Assembly: GCA_002784465.1 (NCBI GenBank)
Contig: PFLE01000019.1
Location: 1,579 to 45,568, forward strand
Direction of reading: 5' to 3'
Origin: Candidatus Shapirobacteria bacterium CG_4_10_14_0_8_um_filter_39_15
Lineage (GTDB): Bacteria; Patescibacteriota; Microgenomatia; UM-FILTER-39-15
DNA: 43,990 nt
The translations under genes and the position numbers were made by a program. This document shows, in pieces, positions 18,131 through 27,487 of the stretch (within the stretch, counting starts at the first letter, position 1; each line of letters begins with the position of its first letter). Under the pieces are notes generated by a model, which saw only the letters and a list, made by a program, of their open reading frames with translations, had not been told where the DNA came from and searched no databases.

Positions 18131-18188
18131 ACATTACCCCTTAACCATACCAACTGCCTTACCTTAACCCTTTCCCTTACCCCGCTTC
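18131..18188. repeat. Degenerate purine-rich GGTAAGG/GGTTAAG-like tract at the end of secF and beyond
   Basis: Minus strand GGGTAAGGGAAAGGGTTAAGGTAAGGC...; secF tail EKRGKGKG. Confidence 0.35.
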
Positions 18189-19048
18189 TCAATTATATCC
18201 CAAATTACCAGTAAAGGCGCCGCCGTAAAAGTGGAACTATATGTTCCGGATATGGTTCCGATTAATAAAGCAAAAGTAAACCATTTAACCGTATCCCCAC
18301 CTAGAAGAAAAAGCGCCAAAAGCATAAAGATGATAGTTAAAGAGTTGTTCAATGACCGCGACATTGTTTCCGTAACGGCTTTGTTAATTAAATCAACCAA
18401 GGACACACCGGGCATTTTCTTTTGCGATTCTCTTATCCGGTCATAAACCACCACTGTATCGTGAACCGAGAAGGAAAGAATCGTCATCATCGCAGTCACA
18501 AATAAGGTATCGACTTCAACACCGGCAAAATGTCCCAGAAGCGAGAAAATCCCCAACATTACAAATGAGTCGTGGAACATGGCTAAAATTGCACAAATTC
18601 CGAAACGAAGATTTTTAAAAGCATAGCCGACATAACTCATGATAAAACCGGCTGCCAAAAGAATAGCCATGAAAGTTTTAATTAATAATTCCTGACCAAG
18701 AATCGGTCCAACATTTTCGAACCGAAATTCTTGCGGCGTCTGCTTAAGCTGTTCTTCCAGGGCGGTTTTAATAACCGTTCCCATTTGGGCATCAAGACTT
18801 GCCGCCCGAATTAAATAAGTATTTTCACCCGATAATTGGATTGAGGAATAATTGATTTTTTTATCTTTTAAAACCGATTCTATTTTTGACTGATCAACCT
18901 TCTGATCAAACCGGTACTCGAGCAAAGAGCCGCCGGTAAAATCAATTGATGGCTTTAGACCAAATAGCAATAAAGAAATTATTCCGGGAACCAAAACTAT
19001 AGCCGACAATAAAAAGTACAACCATTTAAACTTCATAAAATTAATCAT
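18164..19048 (-). CDS. secF: Protein translocase subunit SecF
   Basis: GLKPSIDFTGGSLLEYRF, FSVHDTVVVYDRIRE. Confidence 0.93.
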   Translation of the reverse strand: MINFMKFKWLYFLLSAIVLVPGIISLLLFGLKPSIDFTGGSLLEYRFDQKVDQSKIESVLKDKKINYSSIQLSGENTYLIRAASLDAQMGTVIKTALEEQLKQTPQEFRFENVGPILGQELLIKTFMAILLAAGFIMSYVGYAFKNLRFGICAILAMFHDSFVMLGIFSLLGHFAGVEVDTLFVTAMMTILSFSVHDTVVVYDRIRESQKKMPGVSLVDLINKAVTETMSRSLNNSLTIIFMLLALFLLGGDTVKWFTFALLIGTISGTYSSTFTAAPLLVIWDIIEKRGKGKG

Positions 19049-20385
19049 TTCAGGTCTTCCTTTCCGTGATATAAAACTCTCAATAATGTTCTGGTAACTA
19101 CAATGCCAGTAAACAAAGAAATAAAAATTCCTAAACCTAAAGTTAAAGCAAATCCCCTAATCATTCCTGAAACATTAAGGAAATTCCAGTTAAAAGGATT
19201 AAAGAGAATAAAACAAGTAATCAAGGTGCAAATATTGGCATCTCTGATTGAATCCCAGGCCCGGCCAAAACCCAATTCCATTGCCCGCTTCCAATGACAT
19301 CCTGCTCTGGTTTCTTCTTTCATCCTTTCAAAAATTAAGATGTTGGAGTCAACCGCCATTCCGATGGAAAGAATAAATCCGGCAATTCCCGGAAGAGTCA
19401 GAGTAACCGGAATCAATTTGTATAAAGCCAGGGTAATTAACCCGTAAATTATTAGAGCTAAATCAGCCAAAAAACCCAATTTCCCATAATAAGCCCACAT
19501 AAAACCGGCCACCATCAGTAAACCAACCATTCCGGCCCGAACACTTTTTTGCACCGATTCCTGCCCTAAAGTCGCCCCCACATTTCGCTGTTCGATAATT
19601 TTAATCGGCACGGGCAGAGCACCGGCGTTTAATAGAGTTGACAATTGCTTAGCCGTTTCCAAAGTAAAATTTCCCCGGATGACAGCTTGCCCGGAAGTAA
19701 TCGCCTCATCCACCGTCGGCATGGAAATCGGGGCTTGGTCCAAATAAATGGCAACAATCTTTTTAACATTTCTGGTGGTAATGTCGGCGAACTTTTTCGC
19801 CCCATCCGCGCTAAATTCAAGTCCCACAATTGGCTGGCCGGAATTCTGGTCAAATTTTACAATTGAGCTTTTCAAATCCTTACCGGTCAAGTCAGTCGGA
19901 ATAAAACCGGCCGCCGGACTAGCTTCTTTTTGTTCATAAAACATTAATTGGGCAGTTTGACCAATTAAATCGATCGCCTGATTTACGTCTTTAACTCCAG
20001 GCAATTCGACAATTAAGCGATATTCATTATTGACTTTTGATGTCTGAACCGTTGGTTCGGAAATCCCAAAAAAATTAACTCTTCGTTCAATATTATTCCT
20101 AACGGCTTCGATCGCTGATTGGCGATCATTTTCTGCCACGCCATTCATATCTGCCTGAAAAACCAGATGAGTGCCTCCGGACAAATCCAAACCTTGTTTA
20201 ATTTCCAATTCCCGCTTTATTTGCATACTCCCTAATGAAAAATCTATATTTGACCCAGAAATAGTAGTGTCAACCTTAATTTTTCCAACAGAAAATTTAA
20301 CCGGAAGATTCTTGGGCAAATCAATAACAACACTGATTAGCGTAATGAAAAGAATCAACCAAAATAATATTTTTCTGTTCTGCAT
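19045..20385 (-). CDS. secD: Protein translocase subunit SecD
   Basis: GLDLSGGTHLVFQAD, GMAVDSNILIFERMKEE; ATGA overlap with secF. Confidence 0.93.
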   Translation of the reverse strand: MQNRKILFWLILFITLISVVIDLPKNLPVKFSVGKIKVDTTISGSNIDFSLGSMQIKRELEIKQGLDLSGGTHLVFQADMNGVAENDRQSAIEAVRNNIERRVNFFGISEPTVQTSKVNNEYRLIVELPGVKDVNQAIDLIGQTAQLMFYEQKEASPAAGFIPTDLTGKDLKSSIVKFDQNSGQPIVGLEFSADGAKKFADITTRNVKKIVAIYLDQAPISMPTVDEAITSGQAVIRGNFTLETAKQLSTLLNAGALPVPIKIIEQRNVGATLGQESVQKSVRAGMVGLLMVAGFMWAYYGKLGFLADLALIIYGLITLALYKLIPVTLTLPGIAGFILSIGMAVDSNILIFERMKEETRAGCHWKRAMELGFGRAWDSIRDANICTLITCFILFNPFNWNFLNVSGMIRGFALTLGLGIFISLFTGIVVTRTLLRVLYHGKEDLK

Positions 20386-20391
20386 TTTAAT

Positions 20392-20565
20392 TTATTCGAG
20401 GAGAGGAAGTTGTTTTGTTCCGGCAAAATTATAAATAATTCGATTCTTTTCCGGTTCCAGCCTGACTTTGACATCATCACCCGCTTTTATTCCTGAATCT
20501 TTTACAAACCACGCGGGAATCGTCATTGCCAAACTATTTCCGGTTTTAATCACTTTTTGCGCCAT
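20392..20565 (-). CDS. AbrB/MazE-like SpoVT domain protein, 57 aa
   Basis: MAQKVIKTGNSLAMTIPAWFVKDSGIKAGDDVKVRLEPEKNRIIYNFAGTKQLPLLE; below ORF-track cutoff. Confidence 0.75.
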   Translation of the reverse strand: MAQKVIKTGNSLAMTIPAWFVKDSGIKAGDDVKVRLEPEKNRIIYNFAGTKQLPLLE

Positions 20566-20568
20566 AAT

Positions 20569-21150
20569 TTAGAGTCGGACCAAATCTTCCTCTTCACCAA
20601 TAATCATTATTCGGGAACTTTGCAAAATTCCTTCCAGAAACGGATCCCGTCTTCTTTTCCGTAAATCAAATTCTTCATCCGTCATGACCGTATAGTTGAT
20701 TTCCTCGCTTCTTTTTGATTGTTCCTGGTGAACCAAGGCCGCTACTTCCGGCAAAACCACATTCCCGATGATCAAAATATCAATATCCTCTTCCTTTCGG
20801 GGAATTCTTTTGACAAATTTGCCGGAAAACATAACAAAGGAGATTTTTCCAAGCTTCGCCCGATTCTTGAGCAGTTCACGGCCCAAACCGGTAGTTTTTG
20901 CAATCAATGAACAGAGTTCATCAAAAAAAAGATAATCTTTTCGAAACCAATAGTATAACCGGTTGGCTCGGGGTTCCTTTTTCACCATGCCGGACGCTTC
21001 CATGTGAGCCAGTTCCCGGCGAACCGCGTTAATTTCCTCATTGGTCCTTCTGACTAATTCCCGCACATGATAAATTTCCGTCGGTTCGGAAAAAAAGGTT
21101 TCCAGCAACTTAATCCGGACTTTAGAGATAAAAAGATCTTTTAGTTCCAT
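20569..21150 (-). CDS. HTH regulator fused to nucleotidyltransferase-like domain
   Basis: HVRELVRRTNEEINAVRRELAHMEASGMV (wHTH); VMFSGKFVKRIPRKEEDIDILIIG (NTase-like). Confidence 0.65.
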   Translation of the reverse strand: MELKDLFISKVRIKLLETFFSEPTEIYHVRELVRRTNEEINAVRRELAHMEASGMVKKEPRANRLYYWFRKDYLFFDELCSLIAKTTGLGRELLKNRAKLGKISFVMFSGKFVKRIPRKEEDIDILIIGNVVLPEVAALVHQEQSKRSEEINYTVMTDEEFDLRKRRRDPFLEGILQSSRIMIIGEEEDLVRL

Positions 21151-21169
21151 TCCAGTAAGCGGGCAGTTT

Positions 21170-22351
21170 TTAGTATTTAACCTCGCTACCGGCAGGCAAT
21201 ATTTCAATCCAAATTTTACCCCGTTCGAATTTAATTTCTTTTCCTTTTAAGTCTTTAAAAATGGTTCGGCTTTTCCGGTCTTTCTTGTTCCAAATTCCCT
21301 CAATCGTCTTACCCGCCTGAAATATCAAAGCCTTGCCGGTACCTTTATTGCTGTATAACAAATGGAGATTATTTTCATAACCGTCATTCGCCCTTGATTC
21401 AGCCATAAAAACAACAACAACATTTTTCGTAGTTAAAAGACTTTGATCATTATGGTCTTTTTGAATCGTTCCGCCGTTGTTTCGGGTATAAAGATTTTGG
21501 GTACTGTCATACTGCCATTTAACATCGTAATCGCTGTAACCTTTCCAGAAACTGAATGACGGACTACTGGAACCCCGATCAGCCGAACCGGTTTCATCCT
21601 TAAAACCCCAGTTGACAAAAGTTTTATCCCAAGCCACGCCGGTGCTATCCACATTCGTTAAATTTCTTTTTTCCGCTACACCCCAAAGTTTATCCATGGT
21701 GGAATACATCGTGTGCTCGGTCGCCACCGGATGACCTTGTCTTGTCTCGTCCCGCCAATAAACCGGAAAACCCAAGGCAAATTGATTCATATCGTTACCT
21801 TTTTTCAACCAGCCGTAATCGCCGATTTGACCTAAGGCATTAGCCTTCCCGGGGGTATTTGCCCCGCCAACATGAGCATATAAAGGAAAATCACCGTATT
21901 CGGAGGCAAAATCCAAAAAGTAGGTTCGAGCGGAACGAACCGGACCAACTTGCCAATCAACCGAGGAAGCCCCGCAGTAAAAAACACCCATAAAACGGGT
22001 AATCCCGCCTTCGGCTACCGCCTCATAAACAATATCTGCTTTGGAAACTCCGGATTGCGGCCGGGCATCAGAATGATTTTCAATCATCACCAGCAAAGGC
22101 CGGCGGCCGGACCAAATGTCCTGTTCGGCTTTGGTAAATTTTTCGCCGTTTAATGGGCATTCCTGGGTTTTGGGACCGCTAACATCAACTTTAAACTTTG
22201 ATTCTCCGGCAGGAGTTGAAGGAACCTTTGGATTAATCATGGAAGAACTATTGTTAACAGAAGAAAAAACCACGTAAGAAAATCCGGCCGAAACCAAATA
22301 TAATCCTAAACCTCCAAGCAATAACAAAATTTGTTTTTTATATTTTTCCAT
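21170..22351 (-). CDS. DUF3048/YerB-like membrane-anchored protein
   Basis: RRPLLVMIENHSDARPQSGVSKADIVYEAVAEGGITRFMGVF. Confidence 0.85.
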   Translation of the reverse strand: MEKYKKQILLLLGGLGLYLVSAGFSYVVFSSVNNSSSMINPKVPSTPAGESKFKVDVSGPKTQECPLNGEKFTKAEQDIWSGRRPLLVMIENHSDARPQSGVSKADIVYEAVAEGGITRFMGVFYCGASSVDWQVGPVRSARTYFLDFASEYGDFPLYAHVGGANTPGKANALGQIGDYGWLKKGNDMNQFALGFPVYWRDETRQGHPVATEHTMYSTMDKLWGVAEKRNLTNVDSTGVAWDKTFVNWGFKDETGSADRGSSSPSFSFWKGYSDYDVKWQYDSTQNLYTRNNGGTIQKDHNDQSLLTTKNVVVVFMAESRANDGYENNLHLLYSNKGTGKALIFQAGKTIEGIWNKKDRKSRTIFKDLKGKEIKFERGKIWIEILPAGSEVKY

Positions 22352-22811
22352 TTTCCGCCTTTACAATTGCCTCTTTTTCTTCCTTAGAGAAATCATACCC
22401 GATTGGCTTACCTTTATCAATCGGTTTAGCATAAATCCGGGTATTGTCCCGGCTGTGCAAACTGGAAATGATAATCCCGGAACTATTTTCGTCCAGCAAG
22501 GCCAAAGCAAAACTCTGATCACCGCCGGTTTCTGAAAAAGGATTAAATCTGACTAAACCCACTTTTTGAATATGTAAACGGCCGTCTTTCTCCAATTTCT
22601 CCAGTTTTAAAAGAATTTCTTCAGATTGTTTTTTCCCCTGGCTCTGCTGGTTAATAAGTTTTTCTAAAACCGCTCCCAAGTCAGCGTCTTTTGCTCCCTT
22701 AATCAATTTTCGGTAATGGGTAATTGACCGGTAAACAAAAAAACTTAAGACCCCCAACCAAGTCAGTATTACAATTGAAATTACATAAATCATTCCTTGA
22801 TCGAGTAACAT
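22338..22811 (-). CDS. DUF4446-family membrane protein
   Basis: VGLVRFNPFSETGGDQSFALALLDENSSGIIISSLHSRDNTRIYAKPI; promoter TTGACA-17-TAAAAT-8-ATG. Confidence 0.8.
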   Translation of the reverse strand: MLLDQGMIYVISIVILTWLGVLSFFVYRSITHYRKLIKGAKDADLGAVLEKLINQQSQGKKQSEEILLKLEKLEKDGRLHIQKVGLVRFNPFSETGGDQSFALALLDENSSGIIISSLHSRDNTRIYAKPIDKGKPIGYDFSKEEKEAIVKAENGKI

Positions 22812-22891
22812 TCTACTCCATTTTAATGACTCCAAATGCCGGTGTCAACACCACCTTTGCAATGACTAGTCAGGTATGCTATATTATTTCC

Positions 22892-23209
22892 GTGCCTAAG
22901 AAAACCAAACAAGAGAAAATAATTGCGGAACTGCGGCGAAAATTGGATACCACTTCCCTCCACCTGGAAGGAGTCCATTCCTTCGACCATGCTCAGGACA
23001 AGTCGGCCACCTTCCAGGTGAGCCATCAAGCAAATCAAAATATCCCACTTCAAAATCCTGCTTCACACTTCTCGCTTCCCGCTTCTCCATCGCTACCTCT
23101 CAATACGACTTCTATTATTTTAATCAAAAAGGATCTTCTTAAAACCCTATTTTTATCCTTGCTTGCATTTGGCTTTGAGCTTGTGATATACTGGGCTTGG
23201 AATAAATAA
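22892..23209 (+). CDS. Small membrane protein whose central linker is occupied by repeat elements
   Basis: GTG start at 22892; TTGCAA-17-TGC-TATATT-6-GTG; N-terminal basic segment, C-terminal TM. Confidence 0.65.
   Translation: MPKKTKQEKIIAELRRKLDTTSLHLEGVHSFDHAQDKSATFQVSHQANQNIPLQNPASHFSLPASPSLPLNTTSIILIKKDLLKTLFLSLLAFGFELVIYWAWNK
22961..23020. repeat. Inverted-repeat element: CACCTGGAAGG ... CCTTCCAGGTG (11-bp arms, 38-nt interior)
   Basis: Perfect arms; lies inside CDS 22892-23209. Confidence 0.7.
23051..23086. repeat. Dispersed heptad-period coding repeat, copy B (CAAAATCCTGCTTCACACTTCTCGCTTCCCGCTTCT)
   Basis: 31/36 nt identical to copy A in miaA (43270-43305, minus strand); encodes QNPASHFSLPAS. 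Confidence 0.75.
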
Positions 23210-23242
23210 TTCTACCCACTTTGAAGGGAGGTGAACAAAATT

Positions 23243-23386
23243 ATGGCGAGTATGTACTGTGTTAAATGCCGCGCTAAAAAAGAAGTTACAAATCCGCAAA
23301 GAGTGACCATGAAAAATGGTAAACCGGCAATGAAAGCGGTTTGTCCGACTTGTGGCACGCAAATGTTTAGAATTGGTGCCGCGTAA
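23243..23386 (+). CDS. Small zinc-ribbon protein, 47 aa (DUF5679-like)
   Basis: MASMYCVKCRAKKEVTNPQRVTMKNGKPAMKAVCPTCGTQMFRIGAA; SD GGGAGGTG; below ORF-track cutoff. Confidence 0.85.
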   Translation: MASMYCVKCRAKKEVTNPQRVTMKNGKPAMKAVCPTCGTQMFRIGAA

Positions 23387-23435
23387 TCTACGCGTAATAT
23401 AAGGAATTTCTCTTCAAGTTTATTTTTGAAGAATT

Positions 23436-23460
23436 AAGACCCCGGATTTACCGGGGTTTT
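23436..23460 (+). terminator. Intrinsic terminator ACCCCGG-ATTTA-CCGGGGTTTT
   Basis: Stem plus T-run downstream of 23243-23386; contains the stop codon of the convergent ORF. Confidence 0.7.
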
Positions 23461-26444
23461 AATATCAAAAAAAGAGTTGCTCCCCCCAATCCAAATCCCA
23501 AGAATTCCAGCAGTTGAGGTAAAAATATTAAATAAATAGTAGTATTCCCTAATCCCTCGCCGCTCGCCCCTCGCCCTTTTCCAAGAGTCCACCCATTGGC
23601 CCAATTATTAACAAGAACATGATTGGTATTTGAACCGTCTCCAAAAAGATACCAACCGGAATTATAAGATTGAGATAAAGATAATGTTGATTCTTTCTTA
23701 TTGTTTGGTATGGTCAAAACATAAAAGAACGAAAGTAGGTGATTTACTTTAGTATCATGCGCAAAAACAGGGGGTTGATTGCTCAATTGGTTCTTGGGAA
23801 TCAATTTTATTCCTGTTAAAAACTTATAAGGAATCAGCTCAACTGAGATTTTTCCTAAATTATTTATTGTTTCTTGATGGCCATAGGCAATATTGTCAAA
23901 ATGTAAAGAATAGGATAAACCGTCTTCTTCAACCGGGGGTTGAATAAAATAGCTTTTTGTTAATTGGTTTGATTTCGGTAAATAAGTTTCAATTTCTGAT
24001 TTTCTTAAATCAAGATTCTCTAACCAAAAATCGAGGCTTTTACCTTTAAGATTTTGGCTTTCCACGGAAATAAAATAACTAATTTCGTGTGTTAGGGTAG
24101 GCAGCCAAAAAGCCGCCGAACAATTCACGGCACCGATTGCCTTTAACTGTAATAATTCATTATCGTTTACCCAACCTACCTGATTATTAACTATCCCTAA
24201 TCCAAACCCCCCGCAATTTTTAGGTTGAATATTGATTAATTGTTGAAATGGATTAATTTGAGCGGAAAAATAACCATCAGTTTTTTGAAATTTTACCCGA
24301 ATTTCATTATTAAGAATCTCTACCTGCGGTGTAAAAGATTTTCGTTCATTTAAATCGTTTGAATCAATCCAAACCAGCTCATTCGGATCATATGTAGGTA
24401 AAATCAATTGATAATTATTTACTATCTCTGATGGCAATTTATTTTTAATAATTAAAGAATCGTTGGTTTCTTCCATGGTAAATTCCAAATCATTTTGAGT
24501 TTTATTGGTAAAAAGCGATCGGAAAGGATAATAGATATCTGTTTGATTATTATCGCCAGAAGAATAGAAACCGTTTTCCAAAAAAGCTTGATCTAAATTA
24601 CCCCATTGATAAGATGGACCGATTAAGGGTAAATCGGTGCTAACAGAAACGAAATTACTTATTGGCTTTTCGAGGAAAACTTGATAAATTTTAACTTTCC
24701 TATATTCTTCAACTTTAGTAAATTTCGAAGAGCTTCGAATCATTGCCAAAATTTGATCAGTTAATAAGGCTTTTGGCGAGGAGGGGTTAATAATATTTTC
24801 ATCAATCATCAACCAATTTACTCCATACTTATCAAAAATCTTTTCAAAATTATTAAGATTTTGAGAGTCTATCGCGTAAGACAATTCCCAATAAAAATTT
24901 TCATTCTCTCTACTCCAAGGATCAAAGGCCAGATCCAACACCGGCTGTTCTAAACCATACCATAAATATCCGGATCCACGATAACCTCCAGACTGGAAAC
25001 GCCAATTCCAATAACTTGGCTGGGGTAAGATAAGAATTCTTGAATTAAAATTTTGTTTCTTGAAAAATTCAATTGTTTGAAAATGTTCGATCGGAATTTT
25101 ATATCGTATTTGATCAAACAAAAAATCTCCTTTGAAAACCGGAAAAATATAAAACGCGAGAAGTATTACGAAATATAAAATTAACCCCAGAGTATATTTC
25201 TTAATAAATTTTTCCAAATAAATAAATAGTTCGCTTAATCCATAAACTAAAAATACGGAATAGCATAAAGCGAATAATATGGAAAACTTAGTAAAAGGAA
25301 AACGGAAAGCTTCGCCCAAAAGCGGAATTTTTTCTCGAAGCGCTTCATTTAAAATATCCAAACCTCGAATGTTCGCACCCAGAAAGAAAAAAGCAAATAG
25401 CAAGGAAAATAAAAACGGTAGAAAAACTTTATTTCTTTTGATTAAACTAAAAAATATTCCTATACCACTTAAGGCAAGAAAGAAAAATTCTCCGATTTTA
25501 AAATAATTTTTTTCCTGGATTGCTCTCCAAGGTTGCATGATAAAAGCATATTGACCATTATCAGAATATTCAGAAACATCAAGCATAAACCCTTTAAGAA
25601 AAACTACATCGGATAAATTACCCCTTTCAAGATTTTTCTGATATATATCGTCGCTGGACATTTGGTTGATTTTGGCATTTAGAATCACCGGAGAATTTAT
25701 AGGAATTGAATAAACGTAGGGCAATAACCAGTGTGAATTGATTACGAAAATCAAAAATAGAATCTCAATCGATCTTTTAATCACTCCCGGCTTTCTGACT
25801 AATAGAAAACTAACTAAAACAAAAAAGACAAAAACTAGATAAACGAGGAAAATCTGAGGTACAAATCCTTGAGGTAAAGAAAGAATTGAAAATAAAATAA
25901 ATAAAAACAAATCGCGTTTAGAAGAATTTTCCATAAACCGGTAAAGAAACAGCGCCAACCAAGGTAAAAAAGCAAAATGAACAGCAAAAACTTCCAAAGG
26001 AGCATAAAACATTTGGATTACCGCTAAATTGAACAGGTAAAACAGGGCACCCAAAAAAGCAAATAATTTCCGACGGGAACTCTGCTTAAGAATCACCAAT
26101 TCCGTTAAAAAATAAAAACCTAATCCTCCCAAAAAGTGCATAAAAAAGATGAAAAAATAACGAAGTATGTTTTGGGGAAGAAAAAAGTGAAGCAACCATA
26201 AAAATAAAGTGTGGGGAAGATTAGCAGCGAAAGCCATTCCGTCAAGTAAACCAAGACCGCGATATTCCTGCCAAACGGAAAATAGATTACGTTTTAAATT
26301 AGCGGAAAAATTCAATTCCGGATAAAGATTATCCCAACCAGTCAAATAGGTTCCGGGTTTATAATTGAGAACAAAAAGAATAACCTCTAAGACAATTAAT
26401 CCAATAATCGGCCAATACTTTTTCAAATAAGAAAACAATCTCAT
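23448..26444 (-). CDS. Large multi-TM protein, putative GT-C-like/YfhO-like membrane glycosyltransferase
   Basis: 998 aa, N-terminal multi-TM half, long extracytoplasmic region, C-terminal TM; TAATAT 6 nt upstream of ATG. Confidence 0.6.
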   Translation of the reverse strand: MRLFSYLKKYWPIIGLIVLEVILFVLNYKPGTYLTGWDNLYPELNFSANLKRNLFSVWQEYRGLGLLDGMAFAANLPHTLFLWLLHFFLPQNILRYFFIFFMHFLGGLGFYFLTELVILKQSSRRKLFAFLGALFYLFNLAVIQMFYAPLEVFAVHFAFLPWLALFLYRFMENSSKRDLFLFILFSILSLPQGFVPQIFLVYLVFVFFVLVSFLLVRKPGVIKRSIEILFLIFVINSHWLLPYVYSIPINSPVILNAKINQMSSDDIYQKNLERGNLSDVVFLKGFMLDVSEYSDNGQYAFIMQPWRAIQEKNYFKIGEFFFLALSGIGIFFSLIKRNKVFLPFLFSLLFAFFFLGANIRGLDILNEALREKIPLLGEAFRFPFTKFSILFALCYSVFLVYGLSELFIYLEKFIKKYTLGLILYFVILLAFYIFPVFKGDFLFDQIRYKIPIEHFQTIEFFKKQNFNSRILILPQPSYWNWRFQSGGYRGSGYLWYGLEQPVLDLAFDPWSRENENFYWELSYAIDSQNLNNFEKIFDKYGVNWLMIDENIINPSSPKALLTDQILAMIRSSSKFTKVEEYRKVKIYQVFLEKPISNFVSVSTDLPLIGPSYQWGNLDQAFLENGFYSSGDNNQTDIYYPFRSLFTNKTQNDLEFTMEETNDSLIIKNKLPSEIVNNYQLILPTYDPNELVWIDSNDLNERKSFTPQVEILNNEIRVKFQKTDGYFSAQINPFQQLINIQPKNCGGFGLGIVNNQVGWVNDNELLQLKAIGAVNCSAAFWLPTLTHEISYFISVESQNLKGKSLDFWLENLDLRKSEIETYLPKSNQLTKSYFIQPPVEEDGLSYSLHFDNIAYGHQETINNLGKISVELIPYKFLTGIKLIPKNQLSNQPPVFAHDTKVNHLLSFFYVLTIPNNKKESTLSLSQSYNSGWYLFGDGSNTNHVLVNNWANGWTLGKGRGASGEGLGNTTIYLIFLPQLLEFLGFGLGGATLFLILKPR
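23547..23581. repeat. 7-nt-period array CCCTAAT CCCTCGC CGCTCGC CCCTCGC CCTTTTC inside the C-terminal part of 23448-26444
   Basis: Direct reading; encodes GKGRGASGEGLG. Confidence 0.6.
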
Positions 26445-26453
26445 AAATCTATA

Positions 26454-27362
26454 TTAATAGAAAGCAACAGAAAAAGCTTCTCGAAGAACAACTGTAACCC
26501 TTTTAATCGGAGAAATATTAGGTCTTGGAGAAATAATTCCTCTTAAAAAAGAATAACCTAGAAGTATGAATCTATCCGGTAAAATAACAGCACCGATAAG
26601 TTGTCCAATATTGATTAAAACGGCTTTCATTGTCGGCCGATAACCAAAAAAACGAATTGCATCAATCCTGATTTGAAGAAAATGAATAACTTTTCGACGA
26701 ACATGCTGAAGGGATTTATTATTAGAATGTATCCGATAGCCCACTAAGGACTCTGCCAGATTAGCAAATTTACCGAATTTTAAAAGTCTGAATAAAGTAT
26801 AATAATCATCGTTTGGTTCATGTGCATTTTCCCAAAGTTGTTTTTGATCCGGCAATAATGACCGGCGAAACATACAAGAGGGATGAAGCATTGGGTGATA
26901 AATTCCATAAGTTTGGTAAATTGATTTATGATCCAAAGGAAAAGTCTTTTTCCCGGTAATTTTTCCCTCTTCGTTGATTATCTCCGCTTGGGTTCCCAAA
27001 ACAATCGTTTCAGGGTTCGCTAGCATAAATTTAACCTGCTTACCTATCCGATCAAAACGACAAATATCATCAGCATCCATTCTGGCAATAAATTCTCCCT
27101 TGGTTGCTTTAAATCCGATATTTGCGGCCACACTTTCCCCTTTGTTTTTTCCATAAGAAATAATTTTAACTTGCGGAAAAGATTTATATTGATGAAGAAT
27201 AGATAGAGTATTATCTTTTGATCCGTCATTAACAATGATCAATTCTAAATTTTTATAATCCTGATTTAGAATGCTTTCAATGGCTTCGGCCACAAATTTA
27301 GACCCGTTATACACAGGCATAATGACGGAAACCAAAGAATTTTTGTTGAAGTTATTTTTCAT
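26454..27362 (-). CDS. Family 2 glycosyltransferase
   Basis: VSVIMPVYNGSKFVAEAIESILNQDYKNLELIIVNDGSKDNT, ARMDADD. Confidence 0.92.
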   Translation of the reverse strand: MKNNFNKNSLVSVIMPVYNGSKFVAEAIESILNQDYKNLELIIVNDGSKDNTLSILHQYKSFPQVKIISYGKNKGESVAANIGFKATKGEFIARMDADDICRFDRIGKQVKFMLANPETIVLGTQAEIINEEGKITGKKTFPLDHKSIYQTYGIYHPMLHPSCMFRRSLLPDQKQLWENAHEPNDDYYTLFRLLKFGKFANLAESLVGYRIHSNNKSLQHVRRKVIHFLQIRIDAIRFFGYRPTMKAVLINIGQLIGAVILPDRFILLGYSFLRGIISPRPNISPIKRVTVVLREAFSVAFY

Positions 27363-27407
27363 AAATTTTTCTTACAAGCTTTTTCTAAATACAAATATTT
27401 TATATTC

Positions 27408-27475
27408 AAAAAAAGCTTCGGGGACTGATTAGTTTGTTTGTGATATTCTCACGAAACATTTCATCAATCCCCGAA
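27408..27475 (-). terminator. Intrinsic terminator with long loop (TTCGGGGAYTGAT stem, GCTTTTTTT tail)
   Basis: 13-bp near-perfect inverted repeat 27417-27429/27463-27475 followed by a T-run on the minus strand. Confidence 0.7.
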
Positions 27476-27487
27476 AAGGCATACAAA

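Noticed and set aside
21923-21941. GGTTCG...CGAACC stem resembling a tRNA T-arm
   Set aside because: Lies in frame inside the DUF3048 CDS, with no acceptor, D or anticodon arms around it.
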